Assembly: GCA_041441915.1 (NCBI GenBank)
Contig: JASDRS010000026.1
Location: forward strand, 62,001 to 126,000
Source: UBA10365 sp041441915
Lineage (GTDB): Bacteria; Pseudomonadota; Alphaproteobacteria; Rhodobacterales; Rhodobacteraceae
Direction: 5' to 3'
DNA: 64,000 nucleotides
The notes below the pieces were generated by a model. That model was not told the origin of the DNA, did no database searches, and was given only the letters and a program-made list of their open reading frames with translations. A program made the position numbers and the translations under genes. The first letter of the stretch is position 1; every line of letters starts with the position of its first letter. Below are positions 37,028 through 50,155 of this stretch, piece by piece.

Positions 37028-37333
37028 TTGGTTCCTAACTTTCTTGGTTTTTGATGCAGCTTTTAACGCCTTGGATTAAAGTAAGAATTTCCCATCCCCA
37101 CTTTATATGCAGATTTTTAACAATTTTACCATCTAAAACTGTGGCGGCTTGGCCTTTTGGCCGTTGCTGCATTAAAGGCTTCAATCTGGCGTCTAGTAAG
37201 TAAGGTTTGTGAGAAATTTGCAGAAAATATCTGATTGACCAAATCAATTTGAGCATGGTGTATCAGGGTTTTGCCGACAAATCCTAAATCAGGTCCGTAT
37301 GCTGACGGTCCAAAAATATCTGAGGAAACATAG

Positions 37334-37466
37334 ATGAAAAAAGTAGCCTCACCGCTGCAATTGGCGATATTCTTTTATTATTCCAATAAACACGGCAGCC
37401 AATGTAGCTAGTGAAGAAAAGATTGTCTATTCACTGCCTTGCTTAGAATCAAGGCGTTTTTATTGA
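37334..37466 (+). pseudogene. Possible relic of a small exported protein
   Basis: After GAGGAAA, an ATG opens MKKVASPLQLAIFFYYSN and meets a stop after 25 codons. In another frame, INTAANVASEEKIVYSLP continues as if from a signal-peptidase site (TAA-N) to a TGA at 37464. Together they look like a short exported protein broken by a frameshift. The family is unknown. Confidence 0.25.
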
Positions 37467-37567
37467 GAATCCTAGGCGGGGATTCGCCGTGAACTAGGTC
37501 CTGGACGGTTTTCAACCTATCTATTTTATGAAATTCAGGCAAAGTATTAAAGTGTTTCTGGGGTTAA

Positions 37568-38626
<1,059 letters not shown>

Positions 38627-38638
38627 GGCTTTCCCTAG

Positions 38639-38657
38639 CAGGGGCCCATGGTCCCTG
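38639..38657 (+). terminator. Weak hairpin after mdh
   Basis: CAGGG (38639-38643) pairs with CCCTG (38653-38657) across a 9-base loop, followed by TTGTGTTTTC. It is 12 bases after the mdh stop. The stem is short and the T run is imperfect. Confidence 0.4.
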
Positions 38658-38815
38658 TTGTGTTTTCTGGCGATGTTTGATGATTTGCATGTGCTAAACT
38701 TGGTTTGATTTTTAAGAATACATCTGGTACACCACATCCCACTGATGGGGGCCTAATTCACTTACCGAGATTTTTCTGGGCGGTAATTTCGAATCATCAA
38801 TAAAGGGAAGAATGA

Positions 38816-38856
38816 TTTTTTGTGACCACAAAAAAATTTTGTGTGATCACAAAATT
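38816..38856. promoter_or_regulatory. Two adjacent palindromic operators upstream of sucC
   Basis: Site 1 (38816-38835) is TTTTTTGTG-AC-CACAAAAAA and site 2 (38835-38856) is AATTTTGTG-TGAT-CACAAAATT. Both are perfect inverted repeats of TTTTGTG half-sites with 2- and 4-base spacers. Their centres are 20 bp apart, close to two helical turns. They end 100 bases before the sucC ATG. I infer cooperative binding of a dimeric regulator (GntR-like symmetry is plausible) controlling the suc operon. Confidence 0.6.
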
Positions 38857-38956
38857 AAGTAAAAAACAAGATTTGGGGTTTAATGTGGAATTTCGCGTTT
38901 GCCTTGGGCACATTTTGTGCCAATAGAGATGAAACCTGTTTTGATAGGACCGCGTT

Positions 38957-40150
38957 ATGAACATTCATGAATATCAAGCCAAAGCTCTGTTGAAGAGCTA
39001 TGGTGCGCCAGTTTCCAAAGGGCGCCCAGTTTTGCAAATGGAGGATGCAATTGGGGCGGCGCAAGCGCTTCCTGGACCCGTTTGGGTAGTTAAAGCGCAA
39101 ATCCATGCGGGCGGGCGCGGCAAAGGGAAATTTGTCGAAGCTGCAGCCGGTGAAAAGGGTGGCGTTCGCATCGTACGTTCGGCCCAAGAAGCCGCCGATG
39201 AAGCTACAAAAATGTTGGGCAAAACTTTGGTGACGCACCAAACAGGCCCAACAGGAAAACAAGTTAACCGCGTATACATTGAAGATGGTTCGACCATCTC
39301 TAAAGAGTTCTATTTGGCCCTGTTGGTTGACCGCGGGTCAAGCCGCGTTTCTTTCGTAGTTTCTACTGAAGGTGGAATGAATATTGAAGAAGTTGCGGAA
39401 GCGACCCCTGAAAAAATCATCAGCTTTTCGATTGATCCGGCTGTGGGTCTTTCTGACTTTCATGGCCGCCGCCTCGCCTTTGCGCTGGGCCTGACTGGGC
39501 CTGCCGTTAAGCAGTGTGCTGCCTTGGCTAAATTACTTTATAGGGTCTTTGTCGAGAAAGACATGGAGATGCTGGAAATTAATCCTTTGGTTCTGTCACC
39601 TGAGGGCGACTTGAAAGTGCTTGATGCAAAAGTAAGTTTCGATGGAAACTCGATGTTCCGTCATGCAGACATTGCCCAATTGCGCGATGAGACTGAAGAA
39701 GATGCAAAAGAACTAGCCGCGTCAAAATTTGACCTAAACTATATAGCCCTTGATGGCGAAATTGGTTGCATGGTGAATGGAGCTGGTTTGGCGATGGCTA
39801 CTATGGATATTATCAAACTTTATGGGGCAGCACCGGCTAATTTTCTCGACGTAGGTGGCGGAGCAACTACAGAAAAAGTGACTGAAGCGTTCAAAATTAT
39901 CACCTCTGACCCCAACGTCAAAGGCATTTTAGTCAATATTTTTGGTGGCATCATGCGATGCGATGTGATCGCTGAAGGCGTGATAGCTGCGGTTAAGCAA
40001 ATGGGACTTAAAGTGCCATTGGTAGTGCGCTTGGAAGGTACCAATGTGGAAATTGGTAATGCCATCATTCGCAATTCCGGGCTGAATGTTATTGCTGGGG
40101 AAAACCTAGCAGACGCCGCTGAAAAAATTGTCAAAGCGGTGAAAGGATAA
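38957..40150 (+). CDS. sucC: Succinyl-CoA ligase beta subunit (ADP-forming)
   Basis: This 397-residue subunit with an ATP-grasp domain (residues 1-240) and a C-terminal flavodoxin-like domain makes ATP from succinyl-CoA with SucD. Seen: [50 protein letters not shown], and the phosphate-loop region [17 protein letters not shown]. It is first in the suc operon, with sucD four bases downstream. The palindromic operators lie before it. Confidence 0.97.
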   Translation: MNIHEYQAKALLKSYGAPVSKGRPVLQMEDAIGAAQALPGPVWVVKAQIHAGGRGKGKFVEAAAGEKGGVRIVRSAQEAADEATKMLGKTLVTHQTGPTGKQVNRVYIEDGSTISKEFYLALLVDRGSSRVSFVVSTEGGMNIEEVAEATPEKIISFSIDPAVGLSDFHGRRLAFALGLTGPAVKQCAALAKLLYRVFVEKDMEMLEINPLVLSPEGDLKVLDAKVSFDGNSMFRHADIAQLRDETEEDAKELAASKFDLNYIALDGEIGCMVNGAGLAMATMDIIKLYGAAPANFLDVGGGATTEKVTEAFKIITSDPNVKGILVNIFGGIMRCDVIAEGVIAAVKQMGLKVPLVVRLEGTNVEIGNAIIRNSGLNVIAGENLADAAEKIVKAVKG

Positions 40151-40154
40151 TCCA

Positions 40155-41039
40155 ATGGCTGTACTTGTAAACGAACATACGAAATTGATCTGCCAAGGAT
40201 TCACTGGCGCACAGGGCACGTTCCATTCTGAACAAGCTGTCGCTTATGGAACCAACATGGTAGGTGGCGTCACACCCGGTAAGGGCGGCAGTATCCATTT
40301 GAACCTTCCCGTCTTTAATTCGGTGCATGAGGCGCGCCATATCACTGGCGCTAATGCCTCGGTGATCTATGTGCCGCCACCCTTTGCAGCGGACGGCATA
40401 CTTGAAGCGATTGACGCTGAAATGGGACTAATTGTCTGTATCACTGAAGGTATTCCTGTCTTGGACATGGTGCGGGTAAAGCGGGCACTAGAAGGGTCAA
40501 AATCCCGACTTGTGGGACCAAACTGTCCGGGTGTAATCACCCCTGGTGCATGTAAAATTGGCATTATGCCTGGCCATATTCACCAACGTGGATCGGTTGG
40601 GGTTGTGTCGCGTTCTGGTACATTGACCTATGAAGCTGTTAAACAAACATCTGACCTTGGCTTGGGACAATCAACGGCCGTAGGCATTGGCGGCGATCCT
40701 ATCAAAGGCACGGAACATATCGACGTTTTGGAAATGTTTTTGTCGGATCCCGAAACCCACTCGATCATTATGATTGGTGAAATTGGTGGCTCTGCCGAAG
40801 AAGAAGCTGCACAATTTCTGGCTGATGAGAAAAAACGTGGCCGATGGAAACCAACCGCAGGCTTTATAGCAGGTCGAACCGCCCCAAAAGGCCGCCGGAT
40901 GGGCCATGCAGGCGCAATTGTGGCCGGTGGCAAAGGTGATGCTGAAAGCAAAATCGACGCTATGCGCCGCGCTGGAATTATTGTTGCCGAAAGCCCTGCA
41001 CATTTGGGCCAAGCCGTTATGGAAGCCATCGGAAAGTAA
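40155..41039 (+). CDS. sucD: Succinyl-CoA ligase alpha subunit
   Basis: This 294-residue subunit binds CoA through the N-terminal Rossmann domain ([29 protein letters not shown]) and carries the phosphohistidine His251 in [25 protein letters not shown] and [21 protein letters not shown] are typical. AGGATAATCC precedes the ATG. sucA begins 57 bases later. Confidence 0.97.
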   Translation: MAVLVNEHTKLICQGFTGAQGTFHSEQAVAYGTNMVGGVTPGKGGSIHLNLPVFNSVHEARHITGANASVIYVPPPFAADGILEAIDAEMGLIVCITEGIPVLDMVRVKRALEGSKSRLVGPNCPGVITPGACKIGIMPGHIHQRGSVGVVSRSGTLTYEAVKQTSDLGLGQSTAVGIGGDPIKGTEHIDVLEMFLSDPETHSIIMIGEIGGSAEEEAAQFLADEKKRGRWKPTAGFIAGRTAPKGRRMGHAGAIVAGGKGDAESKIDAMRRAGIIVAESPAHLGQAVMEAIGK

Positions 41040-41096
41040 CCAAAATAGACCATGCTGCTCTGAGGTGGCGCGGTTCCCTTTACACGCAGGTGCCAT

Positions 41097-44066
41097 ATGA
41101 CCGTCCAAAACCCTAATGATGACAAGCGCGACGCATCCTTTATGGATGGTGCTAATGCCGCCTATATTGATCAATTAGCCGTCCAACATGCGTCTGATCC
41201 CGCATCTGTAGATGCAGGCTGGGCCGCCTTTTTTGACACGATGGGCGAAACTGGCCTGGAGGTTGAGGCCCAAGCTCAGGGCCCTTCATGGGCGCGCAAA
41301 GACTGGCCGCCACAACCCACTGACGACTTGACCCTAGCATTAACCGGCGAATTGGTGATGACAGCCCCTGTTGAAGCTCGTTCTGCTGGCCCAAAAATTC
41401 GAGCGGCCGCTCAGGCTGGTGGTATAGAACTGACAGGCGTACAAATTCAACGCGCCGTCCTTGATTCCATTCGCGCGCTGATGATAATTCGTGCCTACCG
41501 TATTCGTGGCCATTTGGCGGCTGATCTGGATCCCTTAAGTTTATCTCAAAATACCCAACACCCTGAGCTTGAGCCTGCGACATATGGTTTTAGTGAAGCC
41601 GATATGGATCGCTCGATTTTTATTGATAATGTTTTAGGCCTAACGCATGCGTCGATGCGCCAGATTATTGAGATTATGAAGCGCACCTACTGCGGCACAT
41701 TTGCTCTGCAATATATGCATATTTCCGATGCTGAACAGGCCGCATGGCTAAAAGAGCGGATCGAAGGTTATGGCAAAGAAATCGCCTTTACACGAGAAGG
41801 GCGGAAAGCAATTTTGAACAAATTGGTTGAAGCCGAAGGCTATGAGAAGTTCCTGCATGTCAAATACACGGGCGCTAAACGTTTTGGGTTGGATGGAGGC
41901 GAAAGCCTTATCCCCGCGATGGAGCAAATCATAAAACGCGGTGGCAGTTTAGGTGTCAAAGACATTGTAATTGGCATGCCTCACCGTGGTCGTCTGTCAG
42001 TTTTAGCCAATGTAATGATGAAGCCTTACCGTGCGATTTTTAATGAATTTCAAGGTGGCTCTTACATGCCTGAAACGACTGATGGCTCGGGCGATGTGAA
42101 ATATCACTTAGGCGCCTCATCAGATCGCACTTTTGATAAGAATACAGTGCACCTGTCACTCACGGCCAATCCCAGTCATCTTGAAGCGGTCAATCCCGTT
42201 GTTTTGGGCAAAGTGCGCGCCAAGCAAGATCAGTTGAATGATACCGAGCGCACGCAGGTGTTGCCTATATTACTGCATGGTGATGCGGCATTTGCGGGTC
42301 AAGGCGTTGTGGCCGAAGGCTTTGGTCTTTCAGGCCTTAAGGGCCACCGCACTGGTGGGACGATCCATATTGTGGTGAACAACCAAATTGGCTTTACAAC
42401 CTCCCCGTCGTTTAGCCGCTCTTCGCCTTACCCTACCGATATTGCTCTTATGGTGGAAGCGCCGATTTTCCATGTTAACGGTGATGATCCCGAAGCCGTG
42501 GTACACGCCGCCAGAGTGGCTGTCGAGTTTCGTCAAACCTTCCATAAAGACGTGGTGCTCGACATTTTCTGTTATCGTCGCTTTGGCCATAATGAGGGCG
42601 ATGAGCCCATGTTTACCAATCCAGAGATGTATAACCGAATCAAACGTCAAAAAACCACATTGCAGCTTTATACTGAACGTTTGGTTTCCGACGGGCTTAT
42701 CTCCGAGGGCGAGGTCGAAGATCTGAAAGCGACATTCCAGGCCAAATTGAACGCAGAGTTCGAAGCTGGAAAAGACTATAAACCCAATAAGGCTGATTGG
42801 CTGGATGGTGGTTGGAAAAATATTGGCGCTAAGAACTTAGATAATTATCAAGTGGGCGCTACAGGCGTGAAGCTTGAAACGCTTAAGGACGTGGGCGCAG
42901 CGCTCACCCGTGTGCCAGCCAATTTCAACATTCACAAAACACTGAAACGCCAACTTGGCGCTAAAGATAAAATGTTCGCGACGGGGGAGGGCATCGACTG
43001 GGCAACGGGCGAAGCTTTGGCTTATGGAGCATTGTTGCTAGAAGGCAAGCCTGTGCGCCTTTCAGGACAAGATTGTACTCGCGGTACATTTAGTCAGCGC
43101 CACTCAGCTTTTGTCGATCAAGAAACCGAAGAGCGCCATTATCCCTTAAACCATATTCGGTCAGGCCAAGCGCACTACGAAGTGATTGACTCTATGCTGT
43201 CTGAATATGCGGTTTTAGGCTTTGAATATGGTTATTCTTTGTCTGAACCCAATACGTTGACCATGTGGGAAGCGCAGTTTGGCGATTTTGCCAATGGTGC
43301 GCAAATAATGTTTGATCAATTTGTTAACTCGGGCGAAAGTAAATGGCTGCGTATGTCGGGGCTGGTGGTGCTGTTGCCGCACGGGTTTGAAGGTCAGGGT
43401 CCCGAACATTCCTCGGCGCGACTTGAGCGTTTCTTACAGATGTCTGCACATGACAATTGGATTGTGGCCAATTGTACGACCCCAGCCAATTACTTCCATA
43501 TTTTGCGCCGCCAAATAAATCGCGATTTCCGTAAACCTTTGGTGTTGATGACGCCAAAGTCTTTGCTACGCCATCCAAAATGCGTATCGAACCTTGAAGA
43601 TTTCGCCGAAAATTCAGTGTTCCACCGCGTGCTTTGGGATGACGCTCAGCTCGGTCACAGCAATATGACCCTGAAAGCCGATGACAAGATTAAACGCGTT
43701 GTTCTATGTTCGGGCAAAGTCTATTATGATATGTTGGCAGAACGCGACGCGCGTGTAAGTGATGATGTGTATATTTTGCGTGTTGAGCAGCTTTATCCTA
43801 TGCCAACGCAATCTTTGGTTAAGGAGCTGTCGCGCTTTAAAAATGCAGAAATAGTCTGGTGCCAAGAAGAGCCTAAAAATCAAGGTGCTTGGTCTTATAT
43901 CGAGCCTAACTTGGAATGGGTTCTTACCCGTGCTGGCAACCGTGTAACGCGCCCGGCCTACGTGGGCCGCGATGCCTCCGCCTCGCCTGCAACTGGATTG
44001 GCCTCAAAACATAAAGCCCAACAAGACGCGCTGGTTACTGAAGCGCTAACGATCAAAGGAAACTAA
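41097..44066 (+). CDS. sucA: 2-oxoglutarate dehydrogenase E1 component
   Basis: This 989-residue thiamine-diphosphate decarboxylase is of normal length for the family. The N-terminal E2-binding segment has [20 protein letters not shown]. The active centre includes [15 protein letters not shown] and [20 protein letters not shown]; the ThDP/Mg region is [15 protein letters not shown] and [13 protein letters not shown]. The transketolase-like second half shows [13 protein letters not shown] and [20 protein letters not shown]. The ribosome binding site is weak. sucB starts one base after the stop. Confidence 0.98.
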   Translation: MTVQNPNDDKRDASFMDGANAAYIDQLAVQHASDPASVDAGWAAFFDTMGETGLEVEAQAQGPSWARKDWPPQPTDDLTLALTGELVMTAPVEARSAGPKIRAAAQAGGIELTGVQIQRAVLDSIRALMIIRAYRIRGHLAADLDPLSLSQNTQHPELEPATYGFSEADMDRSIFIDNVLGLTHASMRQIIEIMKRTYCGTFALQYMHISDAEQAAWLKERIEGYGKEIAFTREGRKAILNKLVEAEGYEKFLHVKYTGAKRFGLDGGESLIPAMEQIIKRGGSLGVKDIVIGMPHRGRLSVLANVMMKPYRAIFNEFQGGSYMPETTDGSGDVKYHLGASSDRTFDKNTVHLSLTANPSHLEAVNPVVLGKVRAKQDQLNDTERTQVLPILLHGDAAFAGQGVVAEGFGLSGLKGHRTGGTIHIVVNNQIGFTTSPSFSRSSPYPTDIALMVEAPIFHVNGDDPEAVVHAARVAVEFRQTFHKDVVLDIFCYRRFGHNEGDEPMFTNPEMYNRIKRQKTTLQLYTERLVSDGLISEGEVEDLKATFQAKLNAEFEAGKDYKPNKADWLDGGWKNIGAKNLDNYQVGATGVKLETLKDVGAALTRVPANFNIHKTLKRQLGAKDKMFATGEGIDWATGEALAYGALLLEGKPVRLSGQDCTRGTFSQRHSAFVDQETEERHYPLNHIRSGQAHYEVIDSMLSEYAVLGFEYGYSLSEPNTLTMWEAQFGDFANGAQIMFDQFVNSGESKWLRMSGLVVLLPHGFEGQGPEHSSARLERFLQMSAHDNWIVANCTTPANYFHILRRQINRDFRKPLVLMTPKSLLRHPKCVSNLEDFAENSVFHRVLWDDAQLGHSNMTLKADDKIKRVVLCSGKVYYDMLAERDARVSDDVYILRVEQLYPMPTQSLVKELSRFKNAEIVWCQEEPKNQGAWSYIEPNLEWVLTRAGNRVTRPAYVGRDASASPATGLASKHKAQQDALVTEALTIKGN

Positions 44067-44067
44067 A

Positions 44068-45258
44068 ATGACCATAGAAGTCCGCGTTCCTTCATTAGGA
44101 GAAAGTGTCACCGAAGCAACTATCGCTACTTGGTTCAAAAAACCTGGTGACGCTGTGGCTGTTGATGAAACTCTATGTGAGTTAGAAACAGATAAGGTTT
44201 CGCTTGATGTACCAAGCCCAGTGGCTGGCGTTTTGGTTGAAATTTTGGCCCTTGAAGGCGAAACAGTTAATGCCTCTGGTTTTTTGGCAACGATCAATCA
44301 AGATGCCTCTGCCGCAGTTAGCACTGCCCCTTTGGCTGCCGAACCTGCGCTCCCCACGGCAAAAGATAAAGATATAGAAGATGCACCCGCCGCTAAAAAG
44401 GCTATGGCCGAAGCCAGACTATCGCCTGCCGATGTAGTGGGTACAGGTCGCGGTGGTCGTGTGATGAAAGAAGATGTGGCACGCGCGCAAACGGCCACTC
44501 CTATAGCGCCTGTCCCTAGCGCAGTCCTGCCACGCATGTCTGGGCCGCTTGAAGATCAACAGCGTGAAGAACGCGTAAAAATGTCTCGTCTGCGCCAAAC
44601 CATTGCGCGACGCCTTAAAGAAGCGCAAAATACGGCGGCCATGCTGACTACCTATAACGAGGTTGATATGTCCGCGGTAATAGATTTGCGAAAAGTGTAT
44701 AAAGACCAGTTCGAAAAGAAACATGGCGTAAAGATGGGCTTCATGTCCTTTTTTGTGAAAGCGTGTTGCCATGCTTTGCGCGAGGTTCCTGAAGTAAATG
44801 CCGAAATTGACGGCACAGATGTGATTTATAAAAATTATGTCCATATGGGTGTGGCCGTGGGCACGCCCTCGGGGCTGGTCGTGCCAGTGTTGCGCGATGC
44901 ATGTCAAATGGGCTTTTCCGAGATAGAGCAAAAGATCGCAAAAATGGGCTTGCTTGCGCGTGATGGAAAATTGTCGATAGCCGAAATGTCGGGTGGTTCT
45001 TTCACCATTTCCAACGGTGGTGTCTATGGCTCACTCATGTCGTCACCAATTTTGAATCCGCCGCAGTCGGGCATTTTAGGCATGCATAAGATCCAAGAAC
45101 GCCCTGTCGTCGTGGGGGGGCAAATTGTAATTCGCCCAATGATGTATCTTGCTCTGTCTTATGATCACCGTGTCGTTGACGGTAAGGGGGCTGTAACCTT
45201 CTTGGTGCGCGTTAAAGAAGCGCTTGAAGATCCGCGCCGCTTGTTGATGGATTTGTAA
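44068..45258 (+). CDS. sucB: Dihydrolipoamide succinyltransferase (E2 of 2-oxoglutarate dehydrogenase)
   Basis: This 396-residue enzyme has a lipoyl domain (1-77, lipoyl-Lys43 in [12 protein letters not shown]), an Ala/Pro linker, a peripheral subunit-binding domain ([20 protein letters not shown]) and the catalytic acyltransferase domain ending with His367 and Asp371 in [14 protein letters not shown]. It has one lipoyl domain, the usual number. It is tightly linked to sucA (one-base gap) and followed by lpd after 70 bases. Confidence 0.97.
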   Translation: MTIEVRVPSLGESVTEATIATWFKKPGDAVAVDETLCELETDKVSLDVPSPVAGVLVEILALEGETVNASGFLATINQDASAAVSTAPLAAEPALPTAKDKDIEDAPAAKKAMAEARLSPADVVGTGRGGRVMKEDVARAQTATPIAPVPSAVLPRMSGPLEDQQREERVKMSRLRQTIARRLKEAQNTAAMLTTYNEVDMSAVIDLRKVYKDQFEKKHGVKMGFMSFFVKACCHALREVPEVNAEIDGTDVIYKNYVHMGVAVGTPSGLVVPVLRDACQMGFSEIEQKIAKMGLLARDGKLSIAEMSGGSFTISNGGVYGSLMSSPILNPPQSGILGMHKIQERPVVVGGQIVIRPMMYLALSYDHRVVDGKGAVTFLVRVKEALEDPRRLLMDL

Positions 45259-45328
45259 GAATATTGTGCCGCGGTCTGGTTTGGCTGTGGCACAAAAGCC
45301 TAAGACGCTCAGAAGATAAGGAAACTCG

Positions 45329-46717
45329 ATGACAAATTTTGACGTGATAGTCATTGGCGGAGGCCCCGGTGGCTATGTTTGCGCAATTCGCTGTGCGCAA
45401 TTGGGCCTGACTGTGGCACTTGTTGAAGGGAGAGATACACTGGGCGGCACTTGCCTAAATGTCGGCTGTATCCCGTCAAAAGCTTTACTCCATGCCACCC
45501 ATTCCTTGCATGAAGCCCAAGTCAATTTTGAAAAAATGGGACTAATGGGCGCTGCACCTAAGGTCGACTGGGCCAAAATGCAGGCCTATAAAAATGATGT
45601 TGTGGGTCAAAATACCAAGGGCATTGAGTTCTTATTCAAAAAGAACAAAGTCACTTGGCTTAAAGGTTGGGGAAAAGTTCTTGCGGCGGGTCAAGTTAAA
45701 GTGGGCGATGAGCTTCACTCTGCGAAACATATTATACTCGCTACAGGGTCAGAATCTGCAACCCTGCCTGGTATTAATGTTGACGAAAAAGTGATTGTTA
45801 CATCGAGTGGTGCTTTGGCTTTAGGCTCTATTCCCAAAAAATTGGTGGTGATTGGCGCGGGCGTTATCGGACTTGAAATGGGCTCGGTTTATGCGCGTTT
45901 GGGGTCTGAAGTCGTGGTGGTCGAATATCTTGACCGCATCACCCCTGGAATGGATAGCGAACTGGCCAAGACATTCCAAAAAATACTTACTAAACAGGGC
46001 CTTAAATTTGTATTAGGCGCCGCTGTGCAATCTGCTATTGTAGTTAAAAAACGCGTGGAAGTCACCTATAAGTTGAACAAGGACGGGCAATCCACCACGA
46101 TTGAAGCTGATGCGGTTTTGGTGGCCACAGGGCGCAAACCGTTTACAACGGGCTTAGGGCTAGAGGCTTTGGGCGTTGACCTTTTGCCGCGCGGACAGAT
46201 CAAAACTGATGATCATTTAATGACCTCGGTTCCGGGAATCTATGCGATCGGCGATGCTATCTCTGGGCCCATGTTGGCGCATAAAGCCGAAGATGAAGGC
46301 ATGGCCTTGGCCGAGATTTTGGCTGGAAAGATTGGCTATATTAATTATGACGTGATCCCGGGCGTAGTTTATTCAACGCCAGAAGTAGCCTCGGTTGGTA
46401 AAACCGAAGAGCAACTTAAAGCTGAAGAGCGTGACTATAAGGTGGGGCGCTTCTCTTTCATGGGCAATGGTCGTGCTAAAGCGGCTTTCCAAGGAGAAGG
46501 GTTTGTGAAAATTCTGGCCGATAAAAGCTCTGACCGTATTTTGGGAGCGCATATCATCGGGCCCATGGCGGGCGACTTAATCCACGAAATTTGTGTAGCC
46601 ATGGAGTTTGGCGCTTCGGCGCAGGACCTGGCTTTGACCTGCCATGCGCATCCTACCTACTCCGAAGCGGTGCGTGAAGCAGCTCTTGCCTGTGGCGATG
46701 GGGCAATCCACGCCTAA
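45329..46717 (+). CDS. lpd: Dihydrolipoyl dehydrogenase (E3)
   Basis: This 462-residue flavoprotein reoxidises the lipoyl group and reduces NAD. Seen: FAD fold [15 protein letters not shown], the redox disulfide Cys42/Cys47 in [19 protein letters not shown]-fold [19 protein letters not shown]-binding [21 protein letters not shown] and the C-terminal His441-Glu446 pair in [21 protein letters not shown] precedes the ATG. It is the last gene of the sucCDAB-lpd operon, so it is presumably the E3 of 2-oxoglutarate dehydrogenase. Confidence 0.97.
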   Translation: MTNFDVIVIGGGPGGYVCAIRCAQLGLTVALVEGRDTLGGTCLNVGCIPSKALLHATHSLHEAQVNFEKMGLMGAAPKVDWAKMQAYKNDVVGQNTKGIEFLFKKNKVTWLKGWGKVLAAGQVKVGDELHSAKHIILATGSESATLPGINVDEKVIVTSSGALALGSIPKKLVVIGAGVIGLEMGSVYARLGSEVVVVEYLDRITPGMDSELAKTFQKILTKQGLKFVLGAAVQSAIVVKKRVEVTYKLNKDGQSTTIEADAVLVATGRKPFTTGLGLEALGVDLLPRGQIKTDDHLMTSVPGIYAIGDAISGPMLAHKAEDEGMALAEILAGKIGYINYDVIPGVVYSTPEVASVGKTEEQLKAEERDYKVGRFSFMGNGRAKAAFQGEGFVKILADKSSDRILGAHIIGPMAGDLIHEICVAMEFGASAQDLALTCHAHPTYSEAVREAALACGDGAIHA

Positions 46718-46849
46718 GATCCTATAGCGCGGGGTAAGATCAGTTTGTCCTAGTGTGTATGACTTTGAAGTGCGCCAAAGAACTGAAAGATAATACTGCG
46801 ACTGAGCTTGCGTGCTTTTCAAGAACTAAGCTCTGGCCTATAATAGGCC

Positions 46850-48409
46850 ATGACCTTACCTCCATCCAAACAACTGGCAGAAAAAAAGCTACTGCCCTTT
46901 TCTGACGATCAGGCCGAAGCCTATGGCCGTGTGTCCGAAACATTGCGCGCCGTGGGTGTGGATCTGGAAAATTATACGCTTACGCCCATGTCAGACGGTA
47001 AGCCACAGGTTTTAGCGGTAGTTGGCAAGGCGGGGTCGGGTAAGACCATGCTGTTAAGTAGTCTTTACAAAGATTTACGCGCCTCGGGCGTTGATATTGT
47101 CACTGGCGACTTTGAGGGACGGCGCCGAAAAGATCGCCGCAGCCTTGCCGTTTTAGCACCCACCAACAAAGCGGCGTCGGTTTTGCGGTTGCGCGGTGTG
47201 CCTGCTACGACCATTCATCGCATTCTTTATACCCCACTTTATGATCCGCAGTATGAGCGCATTGCCGAATGGTTGGCGGGCCAAGCGCCGCGGCCCAACC
47301 TTGAAGGGTTGACTGAACTTGCCCTTGATCGGGCCAAAGCCTTTTATGATGCAGTGCCCTCAATCCCGGGCGCGCTGGCGGCCGCCGGCCTAAGGGGCAG
47401 TGACTTTATCAAAGGCTGGAAACGGCGTGAAGAGCCCTTAGACATTGGCTTTGTTGACGAATCTTCAATGCTTGATCAGCGCCAATTTGACGATTTGCGC
47501 GAAATTTTTCCAACACTTTTACTCTTTGGTGATCCAGCACAATTGGCCCCCGTGGGCCTGTCGGGAGAGATGATCTTTGACACTTTAGGCCCTGAAAAGC
47601 GACTGGTACTATCGCGTATTCATCGCCAGGTCGAAGGTAATCCTATCCTTGATCTTGCCCATGCTTTGGCCAGCCCTAAGGTGGGGTTTTATGAATTTGA
47701 ACGCATGGTCGAAGTCGCTGCGACGCTTGATGATAGGGTACAAATAGGCCAAAGAGTTGATAGTGACTTGATGGCGCGCAGTCCAGTCTTAGTCTGGAGA
47801 AATGCCACGCGAATACGTTTGATCACGGCCTTTCGCACGGCCCACGGCGCACCTGAATTTGCCATGATTCCAGGCGAGCCTCTGATTTGCGATGGTATTG
47901 AACTGCCGTTAAAACACCGCAAGAAACGCATTGATCTTGAAGCGCGTGGCTTAATCAAAGGCGCACAGGTGATCTATCTTGGACCCGGAAATCGCGATGG
48001 TTTTGCTAAATTGCATATTATTGGTGCTGAAGAGCCGCAGGTTTCGGCCGCGTCAATTATCAAAATCGAAAAACCAGGCGAGGAAGAACCCTTTATCCCA
48101 TCGGCCGCGCGGATGGGGGCTGCATTTTTGCATGGGGCGGCGGTGACAATCCATAAGGCCCAAGGGTCGCAATGGGAAACGGTGCAGGTCTTTGCCCCCG
48201 ACCTTTACGCAGCGTTTCAGGCGGGTAGATCTGAGGCTGGCCTGCCGCTTTGGAAAAGACTGGCCTATGTGGCCATTACACGGGCCGAACATCGGCTTTT
48301 GTGGGTGGTGCGTAACCGATTGGCACTTCCCATCTCGGTTTTGGGCGTTGATGACCTGCACCAAGCGCCAGCCCATTTTGCCTTGGACGACGCTGCACTA
48401 GAAGGTTAA
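46850..48409 (+). CDS. RecD-like superfamily 1 DNA helicase
   Basis: This 519-residue ATPase has Walker A GKAGSGKT (59-66), [15 protein letters not shown] (motif Ia), Walker [21 protein letters not shown] (motif III), [10 protein letters not shown] (motif IV) and the C-terminal [13 protein letters not shown] and [15 protein letters not shown] (motifs V and VI). This order matches RecD/Pif1-type 5'-3' helicases as used in recombination or replication repair. No RecB or RecC lies nearby, so it acts alone or with distant partners. Its TAA overlaps the convergent pyrD TAA. Confidence 0.9.
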   Translation: MTLPPSKQLAEKKLLPFSDDQAEAYGRVSETLRAVGVDLENYTLTPMSDGKPQVLAVVGKAGSGKTMLLSSLYKDLRASGVDIVTGDFEGRRRKDRRSLAVLAPTNKAASVLRLRGVPATTIHRILYTPLYDPQYERIAEWLAGQAPRPNLEGLTELALDRAKAFYDAVPSIPGALAAAGLRGSDFIKGWKRREEPLDIGFVDESSMLDQRQFDDLREIFPTLLLFGDPAQLAPVGLSGEMIFDTLGPEKRLVLSRIHRQVEGNPILDLAHALASPKVGFYEFERMVEVAATLDDRVQIGQRVDSDLMARSPVLVWRNATRIRLITAFRTAHGAPEFAMIPGEPLICDGIELPLKHRKKRIDLEARGLIKGAQVIYLGPGNRDGFAKLHIIGAEEPQVSAASIIKIEKPGEEEPFIPSAARMGAAFLHGAAVTIHKAQGSQWETVQVFAPDLYAAFQAGRSEAGLPLWKRLAYVAITRAEHRLLWVVRNRLALPISVLGVDDLHQAPAHFALDDAALEG

Positions 48410-49464
48410 AGCCAAGCTTGACGGCGCGATCCGATCGCTTGCTTCATAGTGCTAAAACTGTCTTTTTTCAGCAATTTATCAAGTTGAGTGGCAATCGTGC
48501 GTCCCAAACTTAGGCCATGATAGACCATTCCTGAATAAATCTGTACCAACGAGGCTCCTGCACAAATTTTGGCATAAGCCTGTTCTGCGGACTCAATCCC
48601 GCCGACGCCGATGATCGGCAAACGCCCGGTGGTCAAAAGAGAAAGTTGCGCAATGACGCGGGTTGATTTTTCAAACAAAGGTGCGCCCGAAAGCCCGCCA
48701 GCTTGTGAGGCATCAGAGCTTATCAACCCATCGCGCGATAGGGTTGTGTTGGTCGCTATAATAGCGTCGATGCTGTGCGACATGGCCACTTCGGTAATGT
48801 CTTCCAGGTCTTTCTGGGTAAGGTCTGGTGCGATTTTTAAAAAAATTGGTACATACCTGTCTAACTTTGCGCGTTGTTCCATCACTTGGCTCAAGACCAC
48901 GCTGAGCGCAGCACGGCCCTGTAATTCGCGCAGCTTTTCAGTGTTAGGTGACGAGATATTCACTGTCGCAAAGTCAACATGGGGGCCACAGATCGCCAAA
49001 ACTGAGGCAAAATCGGCACTTTTGTTGGTGCTGTCTTTATTGGCACCAAGATTGATGCCGACGGGAATGCCGGCAGGGCGCGCGGCCAAGCGCTGGGCTA
49101 TTGCTTCGGACCCATCATTGTTAAAGCCAAACCGATTGATGATGCCCCGATCTTGCATCAGGCGAAACAGGCGCGGAGTGGGATTTCCTGGTTGCGGGTG
49201 CGGTGTCGCTGCTCCAACCTCTAAAAAGCCAAAGCCCGCCCGCATCAACGGGTCAAGTGCCAAGGCGTTTTTGTCATAGCCTGCGGCTAGCCCAACAGGA
49301 TTTTGAAAGGTAATGCCCGCCATCGTTACTTTGCAGCGCTTCGATGCGACCACGCCGCCCAAAGGTAAAAAACCCGATTGCAACGCACGTAAAGAAAGCT
49401 CGTGAGCCTTTTCAGGCTCCAAACGATGCAAAACAGCCAATCCGAGGCGTTCGTAAATTTTCAC
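48406..49464 (-). CDS. pyrD: Dihydroorotate dehydrogenase (quinone), class 2
   Basis: This 352-residue peripheral membrane flavoprotein oxidises dihydroorotate to orotate with quinone. The N-terminal amphipathic helix typical of class 2 is [64 protein letters not shown] with the catalytic Ser position, and [26 protein letters not shown] are in place. The start is GTG 49464, overlapping the DUF952 stop (GTGA); the frame continues upstream only as overlap. It pairs functionally with pyrB far upstream. Confidence 0.94.
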   Translation of the reverse strand: MKIYERLGLAVLHRLEPEKAHELSLRALQSGFLPLGGVVASKRCKVTMAGITFQNPVGLAAGYDKNALALDPLMRAGFGFLEVGAATPHPQPGNPTPRLFRLMQDRGIINRFGFNNDGSEAIAQRLAARPAGIPVGINLGANKDSTNKSADFASVLAICGPHVDFATVNISSPNTEKLRELQGRAALSVVLSQVMEQRAKLDRYVPIFLKIAPDLTQKDLEDITEVAMSHSIDAIIATNTTLSRDGLISSDASQAGGLSGAPLFEKSTRVIAQLSLLTTGRLPIIGVGGIESAEQAYAKICAGASLVQIYSGMVYHGLSLGRTIATQLDKLLKKDSFSTMKQAIGSRRQAWL

Positions 49465-49799
49465 GACAACCCTTCTGGAAAAATATGGCCCGCAGCCCCG
49501 AGCGGCAGGGACTTGTCCCAAAGAAAATCTGTGAGCTTTAGCGCGCGGTAAAGATGAGGAAACAGTTGCCCCCCGCGCGAAGGTTGCCATTTCAACGCGG
49601 CACCCAAATTATCAGATTCGAGTGCCAGTAAAACCAAATCACTTTCACTCGAGAAATGTTTTGCGGCCGTTTCAGAAACTTGTGCCGCAGTTGATAAGTG
49701 AATATAGCCGTCTTTTAGGTCAATTGGTGCACCAAGGGTTTCGCCACTAGTAGTAAATGCATCCCATTCAGAGCGGCGAAAAATTTTATAGATGATCAT
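49461..49799 (-). CDS. DUF952 family protein
   Basis: This 112-residue protein matches the DUF952 pattern: [13 protein letters not shown] near the start, [21 protein letters not shown] with the conserved His, and [12 protein letters not shown] near the end. The fold is ART-like in some predictions, but the function is unknown. The stop overlaps the GTG of pyrD, so the two are co-translated. From 49800 to the tRNA there is no gene. Confidence 0.9.
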   Translation of the reverse strand: MIIYKIFRRSEWDAFTTSGETLGAPIDLKDGYIHLSTAAQVSETAAKHFSSESDLVLLALESDNLGAALKWQPSRGGQLFPHLYRALKLTDFLWDKSLPLGAAGHIFPEGLS

Positions 49800-50039
49800 A
49801 ACGGTCTCATGCCCTTGCGCGTATCCAGATCAAGTCTTGCGCGGCTTTATGCGCGACTTTATGGTGACAAGGCAATAGATCAGGTACGCTTTGTGTGGGC
49901 GATTTACGCTAAACCATGCCACAAACGCCACCGCGGTGGCCTTGATGTTGAAAAGCGTGGCATTCAACGATAAATTTGATTGCTCCTTTAGCTATGTGAC
50001 CCTTGAATGCGCCGGTTGTGCCTATTATAAGGAAGGAGC

Positions 50040-50113
50040 GCGGGTATGGTGAAATGGTATCATACGAGTTTTCCAAACTTAAGGCGCGGGTTCGATTCCC
50101 GCTACCCGCTCCA
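50040..50113 (+). tRNA. tRNA-Gly (UCC anticodon)
   Basis: This is a 74-base cloverleaf: acceptor GCGGGTA/TACCCGC, anticodon loop TTTCCAA (anticodon TCC), T-arm CGCGGGTTCGATTCCCGCT and encoded CCA. The anticodon stem CGAGT/ACTTA has a C-A mismatch at its outer pair and a G-U pair, so it is weaker than usual but still foldable. Confidence 0.94.
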
Positions 50114-50155
50114 CGTTCCCCAGTGCCAACCCGTATCTAAATAAGACTATAGAGC

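Noticed and set aside
37035..37256. 73-codon minus-strand frame before the NnrU gene
   Set aside because: Some stretches look protein-like, but there is no recognisable family or start signal. At most a relic, so not called as a gene.
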